This document shows, piece by piece, positions 1 to 10,865 of a stretch of DNA of 64,000 bases. Source of the stretch: Patiria pectinifera. Its lineage: Eukaryota > Echinodermata > Asteroidea > Valvatida > Asterinidae. The DNA lies in assembly GCA_029964075.1 (NCBI GenBank), contig CM057149.1:26798197-26862196 (forward strand), given 5' to 3'. Position 1 is the stretch's first letter. Each line of letters begins with the position of its first letter. Below the pieces are notes generated by a model. It ran no database searches. It worked only from the letters and a program-made list of their open reading frames with translations, and was not told the DNA's origin. The position numbers and the translations under genes were made by a program.

Positions 1-1100
1 GCGAGCTCCGGCGGTCCTGAAATGCGCTATATAAGAATGTGTTATTATTATTCAATAATAATGACTGTTACGGCACTTGTCGAAAAAGCCTTTGTTTTCG
101 TCTCGAATTTTTTTCCAGACACAATCTGGAAAAGCCATTGTTAAATGTTTAGCTTTATTGCACAGTTGCAGAAAAGCGTTTGTTTTTGTTCTGATTTTGT
201 TTCTGCTTTTTTTGTTTCCAATGATGACGTCATTATGTGTCATGTGACGTCATTTTAACAGTGCATATTGTAAATTCCTATATATGGATAACTACGACTC
301 CGATTGGGTTGAAACTTGGTATGTTTGTAGACAGGGACAAGTGACGTTGCAGTAAAGGCAGGCACTGCGTACACCACCATTTTTTCCTTAAAAATGGTTA
401 AAGTGGTCAGAAATTGCCTCAGATCGCCCAACAGAGCATCTAGAAATCAATTTTTTTTCGGGGCCCTCAGGCGGGCCCCGAACCCCACGCTCTCATTGTT
501 TGGACCCACTTTTTGGGTGACCAATACCTCCCTCCCCCCAAAAAAGAACTTTGTTCAGGAGCCGCCTTTGAACAGGAAAATGTTATTGGTAAACAGTTAG
601 TTGAATCTTTTTAATACGTTTTTGAAGTTTTTTTAACCTATAAGCCATCTCTTCAAATGGGATTGGTAGGTCATAGATAGATACTCCCCCCCCCAAAAAA
701 AGTCAAATCATCATCATCAAAAATCCGATTTCCAAAACCATATAAATATAAGGAAAGTGTTCATCACGAAACTTGGTGGGAAAAAAAAATTGTTATTATT
801 ATGAAAATCCGAAGTGGCGTCATGATGACGTCGTCACGTGTCATGTGACATCGCATTAAAAATGCCCTTTTTAATGTAAAATATACATTATACATAGACA
901 GGGATGTATATATAGACGAACATTAAAATGGCGGCATGATGACGTCATCAAGTGCCACGTTACACAGCATTAAATATAAAGTTCATTATATGAAGCTCTA
1001 TATGGTTTTAACCACTTACAGAGCTAATTCGGTTAAATCTTGCAAATGAATATGAATGAATAAAGTTGCATTCCATATCTGACGCTGAAGATAAACTTCT
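1..1100. repeat. TGACGTCA-rich repetitive DNA
   Basis: No convincing gene is seen. Three stretches (around 218-250, 815-860 and 930-975) share a layout: a TGACGTCA-type palindrome, then a GTCATGTGAC or CACGTGTCATGTGAC segment, then a short AT-rich tail with CATTA. They look like diverged copies of one repeat. A GC-rich hairpin formed by GGGGCCC and GGGCCCC lies near 460-480. The open frame at 394-600 is low-complexity and matches no family I know. Family identity is unknown. Confidence 0.45.
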
Positions 1101-1130
1101 CTCCTAGGGTCTAAATGTTTTCCCTGTCCT

Positions 1131-2360
1131 GTGAATCAGGATCAGCCCAGTCAAGATGTCATGGATTACTACCGTAAGATCCGTGTCCCTGAGTTTTTTC
1201 TCGATTGTGATCCATGCGATCCCTTCTGTGTTAAAAGCGGGTGGGTACCCCCCAGGAATCGTGTACCAGCTCTTGAAAACTATATTCAAGTTGTCAGTTC
1301 CCAAACCTGTGAAGACGGTCAGAGCATACTGACCGGAACGTCGAGTTTATACCTCTGGTTCTTTTCAGAACCATTCTCTTAGTTGAGAAATTATTCGCAC
1401 ATGGTGTTTCCGCAAACCTTTCATTATTTAGTTCCCAAACCTTTACCCTAATAACTTCCCCCAGGAGACTCAAGATTATCTCCCAGTGAGGAGCGTTTGA
1501 CACTCAATACCTTGTGCTCTTGAACTGACATCATCATCAAGCCAGCAGACAAGGGCTCAGCTGTGGCCATCGTGGATCTTCAGAAGTATATCGACGAGGC
1601 TCTCCGCCAGTTGGATAACCGCACTAACTACATCTGCATTGATTCTGATCTCTCAAGTTCATTCTGTCAACGGATACAGCAGGTGCTTGATGATCATGAT
1701 ATGCGACAAGCTTTCAAAGAAAGCTCACAGATGTCTTTCCCCCACTTACTGTATAGGACTGCCAGATTTTACCTTCTCCCCAAGATTCACAAGGCCGCCC
1801 GATAGGATAGGTCCACCAGAGTTTAAATGGTTCACACACGGAACGATTCTCCCTGTTCTATTGTTTTCTCAAACCCCTTGCCTCCTGCACAAGCTAGAAA
1901 GAATATAGGACCAGCACGGCCATCATTGGGACTATTGACGTCTCATCCCTGTACACCAATATCCCACACGAGGAAGGTATTCGTGCCTGCTCCTCTGCCC
2001 TGCCTGGGCAAGGCAGGACACACGACCCCACCCATCAGTGATAATAGTCCCCCAGAGACTTGTATTGACGAAAAACAATTTTTCCTTCCCGAGTAAACAC
2101 AACTTGCGGGTACACGTGGCAGCAATGGGTACTCGCACGACCCCTCATTTACATGCCTCTTCATGGGTGACCTCGAAGAACACATGCTTGGCTCAGGTTC
2201 TTCTCATCCCTGGATCTGGTGATGAGGACAGTGTGGTAACTTTCGCTAACCACATCCTTCCACAGAACTATCAAGTTCCCAGTTAATCGGGCCCATTTCC
2301 TGGAGGCCACCATCCTCAAGGAACACAACTTGTCCGTCGGGGCTTGTTTAGAAAAGGCCA
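1131..2360 (+). mobile_element. Decayed Penelope-like retroelement (reverse transcriptase)
   Basis: This is a fragment of a Penelope-like element, whose reverse transcriptase copies the element's RNA at a target site. Reading across frames, the pieces lie in the family's order: an N-terminal SGWVPP and LENYI segment (about 1215-1290), DIIIKPADKGSAVAIVD (about 1527-1577), FYLLPKIHK (about 1766-1795), GTIDVSSLYTNIPHEEGIRA (about 1929-1990), then AMGTR and FLEATILKEHNLSVGA (to about 2345). Several frameshifts separate the pieces and no GIY-YIG endonuclease follows, so the copy is dead and truncated at its 3' end. About 170 bp of unrelated GTTCCCAAACCT-type repeat interrupts it at roughly 1297-1470. 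Assignment to Penelope-like elements rather than a LINE rests on the KPADKGSAV and LPKIHK motifs. Confidence 0.75.
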
Positions 2361-2727
2361 ATCTTAAGTTGCCCTAGGTCGGATGGGGGTCGGATGGGGT
2401 CAGGGGCCCAAGGTCAAATGTCCAAAATTTCAACTTCTGAGATGTTCATATTTAGCTTGTTTTCAAGTCTATTCAGAATTGGATACAAGAAAACTTTCAT
2501 ACCACGTGAAATTTAAAGCATATTGTGATAAGAACTGAAGATCTTACGGCGCTTCTCCTGACTGTCAGATAGAGTCAAGATCGTGTTGAAACCTGCTAAA
2601 CCTGAAGCTTTCAGCAGCTCTGCTTTGTTGTTGTCAACTCAAAGCGACCAATGGTTGTCGATTGCATCGCTGGGGTGATTCAAATTGGTGTCAGGGGACT
2701 GATCAGACTGGTCTACCTGATGCTCCC

Positions 2728-2818
2728 CAATACCTATGTTTCCCAAACCTATGTTCCCCAAAACCTATAGGTTTAGTGATTCGGAAACATAGGTATGCAC
2801 CCTGCGGTACAGGGCTTC
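2728..2818. repeat. Small inverted phrase repeat (CCCAAACCTATG)
   Basis: ATACCTATGTTTCC near 2731 is the exact reverse complement of GGAAACATAGGTAT near 2802. Between them the phrase CCAAACCTATG recurs and then reverses (CCTATAGG at the centre). The phrase GTTCCCAAACCT also occurs twice inside the Penelope-like fragment at 1297 and 1430. It looks like a small hairpin element. Confidence 0.5.
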
Positions 2819-2819
2819 T

Positions 2820-3860
2820 GTGAATTCCCTACACCTTGATTTTTATGTTAGTTAGTTATGTTCATGCCATGGAACATCGGCACAAACGACATTTTAGTGA
2901 GCCTTAAGTCAGAGTTGAAACTAGGAACGTCAAAGGTACCAAACCGTATCTTACTAAATTACTGTACATACATACCTGATCTTTGACAGTATTTGGTGTT
3001 AGTTACAGAGATAGACAGGGTTGTGTAACAGACTTATCTTATTGCGCACATGACATTCATAATCTGCTAACCTTTTTTAAGCTCACAGACTTAAACTTTA
3101 ATCTATTGTTTGTTTGGGGTTTTTTTTGGGGGGGAGGGCTTGCCTTAAATAGCCGCTGTATATTTTTTGTTGTTCTTAAACAATTAATGATATTTTTTTA
3201 TATCTAATAAACTTATACATTTATTTTGTTTGTTTGTCATGTACATTATGTGATAACTTTTAAACTTTAAAGTTAATGAATTTCATATTGAACCACAGTT
3301 CAACCTGTGGGCCGTGAGAGTTTGGTAAGCAATACTAAAGGGAATAATTTTTGAAGTCTTCAGTTTCAGTTAGGAAATTTCCTTCTTTGTATTTTATATT
3401 ACCAAGAAATCTATTTGACCAAAGAAACTTGCACTATTAACCTATCCCCGTTTGCGAGTTAGCCACGCCCCTTTGACAACCCTATGGGGAAGTTGTACTA
3501 GTTGTCTCAGATTTTGCGCGTTTCGCGTCCATTCGTATATAATATCATGTAATTGGACAACATTTCACCAGCTGCGTTGACGTGATCCTACCGCAATAGG
3601 TTAATTCTGCAATTTCCCAAGAAGGACGCCTTGAAGGAGATTTTGTTCTTTACTAATTAACCCAGGAGTAATTGTTACAAATGAACTATAATAATGTAAA
3701 AGTACAGTTTACGGGAGAATTTTTGCATGCCAAATATATACGAGTATGCATCCTATTATATATTATTTGTTTTTACCAATGTTAAGAAGGGTACCAACAA
3801 AATCTCAGTATGGATGGAACACGAGCAGCATTTCATATTTTTAGGATTTACAGCATTAAA
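2820..3860. other. Intergenic, no gene recognised
   Basis: AT-rich DNA with poly-T and poly-G runs near 3119-3134. Open frames are short and low-complexity (2983-3207), and I recognise no domain, RNA gene or splice pattern. Confidence 0.4.
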
Positions 3861-3865
3861 TATCG

Positions 3866-4330
3866 TCACTGATTTCACAAAGGGGCGAATTTCATGAAAA
3901 TCGTCTGTTATTCGAATTTTGTTTTGGTGAAAATGAATAAATATCAGTATCTACAACCTGGTGAGGCTATACTTTCAAAAAATTAATTAGAATCCCAATT
4001 ATACGAATGGGCAAATTTGCCACAATTGCCGTTTTGTGTTTTCACGAAGGGGCGAATTTCCGCACTCTTTGGTATTAATAAACTTTCAGTAAATAAATAC
4101 ATTGGGATACAATGCAGCGTTATTACGAAGGGGCGATTTTCAGGCGCGTGCAATGAAACGTTTCACAAAGGGGCAAATTTTAAGGTGCACGCGCAGTGGG
4201 GCAAAATATGCGCGTCCTGTACAAAAAATGCATTGACTCAGACCGTAGTAGGGCAAAATCTGCGCGTTCTCACTTTAGCGTTTTCACAAAGTGGCGAATT
4301 TGCTAATTGGTCGGGTTTTTTTTCATTTTC
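3866..4330. repeat. Phrase-repeat block (TTTCACAAAGGGGCGAATTT)
   Basis: The phrase TTTCAC(A/G)AAGGGGCGAATTT recurs with variations at about 3873, 4031, 4122, 4158 and 4283. Related GGGCAAA(A/T)T forms lie at 4006, 4195 and 4247. Linkers between phrases vary in length and sequence, so this is not a simple tandem repeat. The 112-codon open frame at 4017-4355 only crosses this block and is not a credible gene. A related piece lies at 10.69-10.86 kb. Confidence 0.6.
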
Positions 4331-4941
4331 AAAAATAGCCATATTTCTTATTTGATTAATTCTGCAAAATTAATCACCTTTTTTTATTTTAGATTTCTAC
4401 ATTTATGAAGATAAGAATCTATTCTCCATTCTCTGATACCTAAATCTTGCATATTTTATGCATCTTTAAGTTTCAACTTGTTAAATGAAAAAAGGACCAA
4501 CTTTAAACGCAATTATCTCGAACGTTTGTTCAGACAGTGAAATACTGAATTCACCTATTCGTGAAAACGGTGACGATATATTAAAATTTGACGAATTTGA
4601 AGAAAAAAAATCGCTTGCAAATAGCAGTTTTTGGGTGGGAAAGTACAATCGTAAATGCAAAACATCGTAAAGCGTGCTATAATAGCTAGGCATGAAGATG
4701 AACAACAGAGGGCAGAACATCAATCGGCTTTAATCGCAAACCAACGCCATCATAAATGTTTACAAGATGTTTTACATGAATCAACACATTGTTCATAGGA
4801 TCTACAACATGTTGAGATATTCCCTCCCTACAGTTGGAACCATATAAAATCGATGGAAATAATCGTGAATATTTTGATATTCGTTTGTTTATTATTTTGT
4901 TTATTTGGTTTTGGACTGTAAAGACAGCAGACGACATGCAG
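4331..4941. other. Intergenic, no gene recognised
   Basis: Overlapping open frames exist on both strands (4485-4670 plus, 4481-4723 minus), but neither shows a family signature and each shadows the other. The DNA is AT-rich. Confidence 0.35.
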
Positions 4942-5169
4942 TGTTGTGTAGTTAAACAGCGCCCTCTGTTTAGAGCAGTTCATTCTTTATTCGCATAAAA
5001 TGCACAATAAAAAGAAAAACAAATCGTATACACATACAAATTACACAAAAACATCAATAGGCTACATACATTTAGCTTGATGAAAGAAACTTGTTAAGCA
5101 TGACACTGTTAATTGACATTCATCAAGATGCTACTGCTGGTCCTCGCTGAATAATTGGCTCCAGAGATT

Positions 5170-5370
5170 TGAACGGCTAATAGTGGCTATGGACATAGAA
5201 TATGACAATCAAGTACGTGCACTTATGTTACACTACGCGGGTACAGATGTTGATGAAGTCTCTGAACACTCAATGATGTCTGAGGCGATTATAAATCAGC
5301 AACCGAGCTACTGACAAAATACTTCAACCCTCCACATAAAAATAGCCAACGGGATCAGTTCCGGATGCAA
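5170..5370 (+). pseudogene. Ty3/gypsy gag remnant
   Basis: One frame reads RALMLHYAGTDVDEVSEH and, after a frame change, TKYFNPPHKNSQRDQF. The first resembles the gag motif around LHYAG and the second the YFNP stretch that follows in many metazoan gypsy gag proteins. The intact product would assemble the retrotransposon capsid. Stops and frame changes make it non-functional. Confidence 0.55.
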
Positions 5371-5389
5371 TCAGTTGGATGCAATCTTT

Positions 5390-6035
5390 GCAAGGCAAGG
5401 GATACCTGACAGTCAAGACAGATCATAATGGTCCTCCATCTCTGCATGGACATGAATTTGAAAAATTCGCATCATATCCTGGCTGTACCCATCGCCGAGT
5501 CTGCCAAGAGATAACGAAGAAGTAGAACGACTGAACAGAACACTTGGAGAGGTCATACTTATCTCAGAATCTGCAGGTGTAAACTGGAACAGTTAGATGC
5601 ATTCCTTCGCCAGTACAGAGCAATTCCACATTCCTCAACAAACCTATCCCCCAGCGAAGCACTCAACTTCAGAAGGCTGAAATGTGAGCTTCCAGAGATC
5701 CAGTCTCCCATGCGCCCATACAGTCGCGATGACTCCTTGCGAAGCGAAATGCCCAGCAGAAATCGAACATGAAGACACTCGCCGACACTCGCCTATATGC
5801 AAAACCATCAAACATCCAGACAGGAGACGTAGCCCTTGTGTGTCAACATGAAAGAACCAGACACACTTCACTATTCAATCCCAAACCCTTCCAAGTAACA
5901 ATTAGAAAAGGAAGCATGGTGGAAGCAACAAGTGGAGACAGAGTAACTAGACGAAACGTCTCTCACTTCAAAAAGGTCAAAGCTCCACCACCTGACCCCC
6001 ACACCCCAGAAGATGAACACAGTGATGATCACTGA
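5390..6035 (+). pseudogene. Ty3/gypsy integrase remnant
   Basis: A frame at 5405-5515 reads DHNGPP, then HEFEKFASYPGCTHRR, as in the integrase core around its second catalytic aspartate (SDNGPPF in intact relatives; here H replaces N). After a frameshift come EEVERLNRTLGEVI (about 5518-5560), FLRQYRAIPHSSTNLSPSEA (about 5604-5665), and finally the C-terminal DNA-binding region at 5769-6035 with FNPKPFQVTIRKGSMVEA and ITRNxS-like TRRNVSHFKKV. Order and spacing match gypsy integrases. At least two frameshifts and one stop break it. Confidence 0.75.
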
Positions 6036-6850
6036 GACGACATACATTTAGCCACTTATCAATAAGGCAAGACAGATCATAACGCTGGGCATCCAAGATC
6101 CTCTTTCTCGTCAAACCTCCAGCAGTTATTAAGGATATTCATAAACTGAAGTCCTGTATTAGCCAATCCACACAAGTCAATCCACACGACTTTGGAAGCC
6201 TGCAGTGCGATTCCAGTACTATTATGTTCAGTGAACCCCGTGCAGACAGCATTTAATTGCTTTTGCCTCAAAATTTCCAAGCCAAATACAACAATAAGCC
6301 AAATCACACTCTCAGTCAATTACAGACATCGGTAAACCTTTCAAAGTTTCTAAAGTTTCATAGTTAAAAAAAGAGAAAGAACCAAGTCCAAAATTCTCTC
6401 TTGTTTTCAAAAACAAAAGGAAAGAAAAAGAAAAATAGATTAAATCGAACACTCAAAGGAAGACTTGTTATTCTTTTTTTGTAATTTTTATTTTTATTTT
6501 ACTATTTCTAAACTTGCATCACTAAACCTTCAGTTCTCAATGACATCTAAATTATCTTAGATGTTTAAACGGACTCAGTTAACTCAAACCAAAAGGCTAT
6601 TGGGATTGGCAACCTTTCAATCAAATCATTTACTGGCAGATTTTTCCATGTTTACGTGTTACCACTTTTCTAAAGAAAAAGAGGGTGAATATTGTGTTGT
6701 TGAACAGCGCCCTCTGTGGTTGTATGTTTTAGTTTGAGCATAATTGTCGATGCTGATTAAACGTGTTGCTGAAAAATTCAATTTGTGTCCATACTTCCTG
6801 CTCAATCATCACAAGCTGCACTAAGATTGTGCGATATTGTCCATGGACTC

Positions 6851-7690
6851 AATGTACACAATGTACACTGCGATATGAAAAATCTATTCATGGTTTACAT
6901 ACAGTAAAATAGACACCGTGTGGTTACTTTTTTTTTACAGAACCATAATTCATTTTTTATTTTATATCTTCGGACAATTATTAAAAATCTATTAAAAAAG
7001 GTAAACTTTTCCTGGTCTAGACAAATGTTTGTAAAAACTGACTGTGATCAATTAAACAAATGACCTTTTCAACGGCTTATATTACGGAACATTTAACATA
7101 ACATTGTAAATCTACATGATGTTTGAAATTTCAGGAGCGATTGAAACTCTTCGGTAGCTCAGTAGGATTGATATGCGTTTGCAATTCTGATGGTTCTGAG
7201 CTCGAATCCCAGAGACAACTTCCATAAACGTATAACAAGAACGACGTGAAATGATTGCAGATCTTCAGCAAAATAGGTTGAAGCAAATGGCTGAACTTTA
7301 AAACATTCCTCATCCCAATTCCACAGTTCGAAATGTTTGGTGCGATGGCTTCATTAGCCTGGCAGCATTCACAAAATCTCCGTTTAAACTCTATTCATGT
7401 ATGCATATGTACCAAGTTTCAACTTGATCAGATCCGAATAAAAACAAGTTGCTGGTCTTACTCTTAGGGGCCATTCAAAGTTTTCGCTCTAAAAATGTTG
7501 ATGTTCAAATCAATAAAAAAATATAACAAATGTCCAGTTCAGTGACGGCGGAATTCAACTGCAGTCCGTGTACGGCACCTTACCAACAACACGGCCCACT
7601 AGCATATTCCCGTAGGATTGCACCTGCATGGAAACACGTAAAACTAGTCCATTTCTAAACGGTGATAACATAGAGCTATAAAATGAACTC
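6851..7690. other. Intergenic, only a tRNA-like remnant
   Basis: No protein-coding signature is seen. A TAGCTCAGTAGG block at about 7155 fits an RNA polymerase III A box, and AGCTCGAATCCCAG near 7197 fits a degraded B box. The arms do not form a full cloverleaf by eye, so a tRNA-derived SINE or pseudogene is likelier than a working tRNA gene. Confidence 0.4.
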
Positions 7691-10680
7691 CATGCCGATA
7701 ATAAGTATTAGCTCGCTCTAATAAAAATTAACTATTGTCTTGGAGTAAAGAGGTGTTATTCATGAAGTTTATTCAGAAATTTAAATCGCTTTGGATAGAA
7801 AAATATTGAACTCTCAACTCCTGCTTTCCAGACCGTGGGTGCTGCCATGTTCATTGCACGCAGATAAAAAATACACGCAATGTTGCCACGTATTTCGTTG
7901 TCGCGATTGGTAACCGACGCTCGTGGCGTGTATTTTGACAAATGAACCTGGTATCCTGCTCCATTTGCACCGATATGGACGTATACACAGTACGTACATT
8001 GTACATGTGCAGTACTGCCGGATGCATAATGTACCCGTACCGTATACGGTACGGGCAAAAGGACGAATCGGAACGCAGAGAGTTGAATTGGCAAGTCAAA
8101 AGAGCTTTTATTTTCTATTTTTCTATCTTTTTCATTAAAAAAAGAAGAATTTCGATTAGCAATAATGTCAATAAATTAATTTGACCCACCCACCCTTATT
8201 TTCGAAAAAGAATTCGAAATTTAAAAACATCGAAAATTTTGATGGCCCCTTAGTTCCTAAGGGCCGAGCATAGTCTTCAATAAACGGAAATTATAAACGT
8301 CAAACTCTCATCCCGCCCGATACCAGTTTAACATTCCACTTTTGTTTTCCTTTCCGCATCACATCTTTTTGTCATCACCCTACACTACATGGTTTCATCG
8401 TGAGATACTGTATCTGAGGGCCAGGGGATTTCGGGCCGTCGACAGCAACGTCGATGTCCCCCACCTCAATAATTAATATAGGAAGTGCGTGTAGATTTGA
8501 GAAACAACATGCAATAGCTATAACAGATACTGCTTGTCTGCCGTAAAATGCAACGATACACTATATACTTTGTCACATTAATTTGTTTACAAAACTGTGA
8601 TCACGTGATGCCAACTTTAAGCATACGATTCTCTTCTGCACTATGTGTAGGCCAATTATGTTATGATAATAAATGGTTTAAAATTGTTGACGCAATACTG
8701 TTTAAATCTAAAAGGGCCGGGTTATTTTGACCATCTGTCAGCCGGGAGGAGGGGGGGGGGGACGGATTCCGATTTCTTTCCGAAGATCTCAGCCATCGAG
8801 TGACGACAAATTATGAAACTCGCTACATGCATAGAACGCTACATACATAGAACAACTATTCATGAACATACCCAAGATATTTCATGACTAAAGGTCAAAG
8901 GGTTTTGGCATTATGACTAATAAATTATTCATATGCACGAATGGTAACTCTGCTTTGTGTTTAGTACGTATGGGGAAATTCAGTTTTTACGGCGCGCAGC
9001 ACCGGAAAATTGTTCGATGCGCGGCTACCCGTTGTCCAAATTTTATGTATTTGGTATCAAAAGATGCGCAAGGCTCGAGGCTAAAAAGTCAAACCAGCTC
9101 GGGTCGCGATAAAAAAAAATTTCAAGGCTATCGGCGAAAAAATTTGAGGGGGCCGCCTCCGGCTCCTTTAGGGTTAAATGAGTGTCAAATAACATGCTAT
9201 AAATGCTCAAAATGTTTGGGTTGGGGAATATGGTGCAACGCCGCAGATGCTGTTCATGCAACCATGATGCAACATACATGTTTGAACAGCGCCTCCTAGA
9301 GTCAGACGATGTCCAGCCCCCTCCCCCCAGCTTGTCGAATTTACCAAGCTGCTGCTACCTGTCCCCAAATAATGTTGACAAAAGGTCGCCGCTCCTGCTG
9401 AGCTGACAGCGCTTTAAAAATCGGGGCTAACAATCATTGAAAACACAGAATCCTCAGTTGCCTTATGCCTACACTTGCGCACACGCACAATGTCTTACCC
9501 GTTTATTCTTACCGTAAGCGCGTAATTTTCGCAATGATTAGCGGCGATTCTTCGCTTACGGTAATCAGACATGATGTTAGACTCTAGTCCTTTCGGCTAA
9601 ACTCCTACAATTAACGATTACGCCGACAGAATCCGACGGCAAAATCCGAAGCGTTTACATGTCCGTTCATTTAAAGGTGCATTATAGCACGCTGCAATGT
9701 ACGGTGTACTTCAAAGTTGCATATACTTTACGGTTACATACCCATGCTTAAAAAAAAAGGCATTTTGTTTCTCTCAACAACTTTTCAATTCGTATTCTAT
9801 TATTTTAAGTAAACTATTCTGGTTTGGGACGTCTTTAACTATGAAAAGGGCTTTAATTGTCCATCGCTTTTGCGCATGTGGTAATTCAGGGAGTTTTGGC
9901 TGGATAGCTTATGAATATTCATAAACTGATGTCATATCATCTTCAAGCAAACTTGAATCGTCGATCTTGATTGGTTGAAACAGTGTTGTATTATCTCCGT
10001 TACAGTACCTCTTGGCCTCATTGCATTATTCCGTGATCCCTTCGTTATGATGATTAGATGGTTGGAGCTCGTTCCTGCGACATAGTTACACATACGGTAC
10101 GGCCGTGTTCATATTCATCCATTTCATAGAAGATGATGGTGATGCTGCGTAAAATGCATCCGCGCCCTGTGAAAACCTACCTCTTGACGGGTCGCAAATA
10201 ATTCGATTATGCGAACTAATAATTTTGTAACAAAACAAGGGCGTTTTTTTCCGTTCGATGTCTCATTCAAGCGAACTACTGACCAGCGGATCCCATACGC
10301 TTATCCTCCAGTCGCATGCAACTGACAACGTTCCTTCTGTGCAAAATGCATCCAACTTGCTCAATCATGAGCACGTGACAAAAACAAAACGACGTTAATC
10401 AAGCTTACCATGGACATTCAGTGCAGATGAATAAACTCCCGAAAATTTGCTTGTTACGGTCGCCGAAACGTATTTCTGCATCGGAAAATAGCTCATCAAA
10501 TGAGCAATATCTGTTTGCGGAAACACTATTTATAATATTAGGGCTATACACGTACTGCGCGCGTGCGTGAATAATAATAGACCAATCAGAAGCCCAACGT
10601 CACAGGCGAACAACCGTACATTGTTAAGCATATAACTTATAAGTAGGAGGGTACACGCAATGCAATCATTATTTCTGTCA
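7691..10680. other. Intergenic, no gene recognised
   Basis: Open frames on both strands overlap each other (7756-8184; 8913-9406) and show no known domain. A palindromic CCGTACCGTATACGGTACGG-like stretch lies near 8034-8054 and a G-rich run at about 8745-8761. An AACAGCGCC motif like that in the putative gypsy LTR occurs at 9285. The DNA looks like old repeats. Confidence 0.35.
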
Positions 10681-10865
10681 GTTTCTGCGTTGGCGAAGGG
10701 CAAAATACATCGGTGAGGGGCAAAATCCTGTATCATATGACCATATTTTCCAACTGCGCTCAAAGGTACCAAAAATAGTAAATAAAATGGTATTACACGT
10801 CCACATCAGCGATTAATACCACTACCTCATTATTGGACGAAGGGCAGACTTTAGCCTACTTACCG
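10681..10865. repeat. GGCGAAGGGCAAAAT phrase repeat
   Basis: GGCGAAGGGCAAAATACATC, GTGAGGGGCAAAATCC and GGACGAAGGGCAGACTTT occur within about 170 bp and resemble the phrases at 3.87-4.32 kb. It may be a second, shorter copy of that element. Confidence 0.4.

Larger units (their letters stand above)
4942..6850 (+). mobile_element. Internally deleted Ty3/gypsy LTR retrotransposon
   Basis: Two related segments starting TGTTGTGTAGTTAAACAGCG (4942) and TGTGTTGTTGAACAGCGCCC (6693) flank gag and integrase remnants and are probably the starts of the two LTRs. Between them a gag piece (5170-5370) runs straight into the integrase catalytic and C-terminal regions (5390-6035). Protease, reverse transcriptase and RNase H are missing, so about 3 kb has been lost. 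Frameshifts and stops show the copy is dead. LTR ends, primer-binding site and target duplication could not be fixed by eye. Confidence 0.6.

Noticed and set aside
7150..7212. Functional tRNA gene
   Set aside because: A- and B-box words are present, but the acceptor and anticodon stems do not pair by eye.
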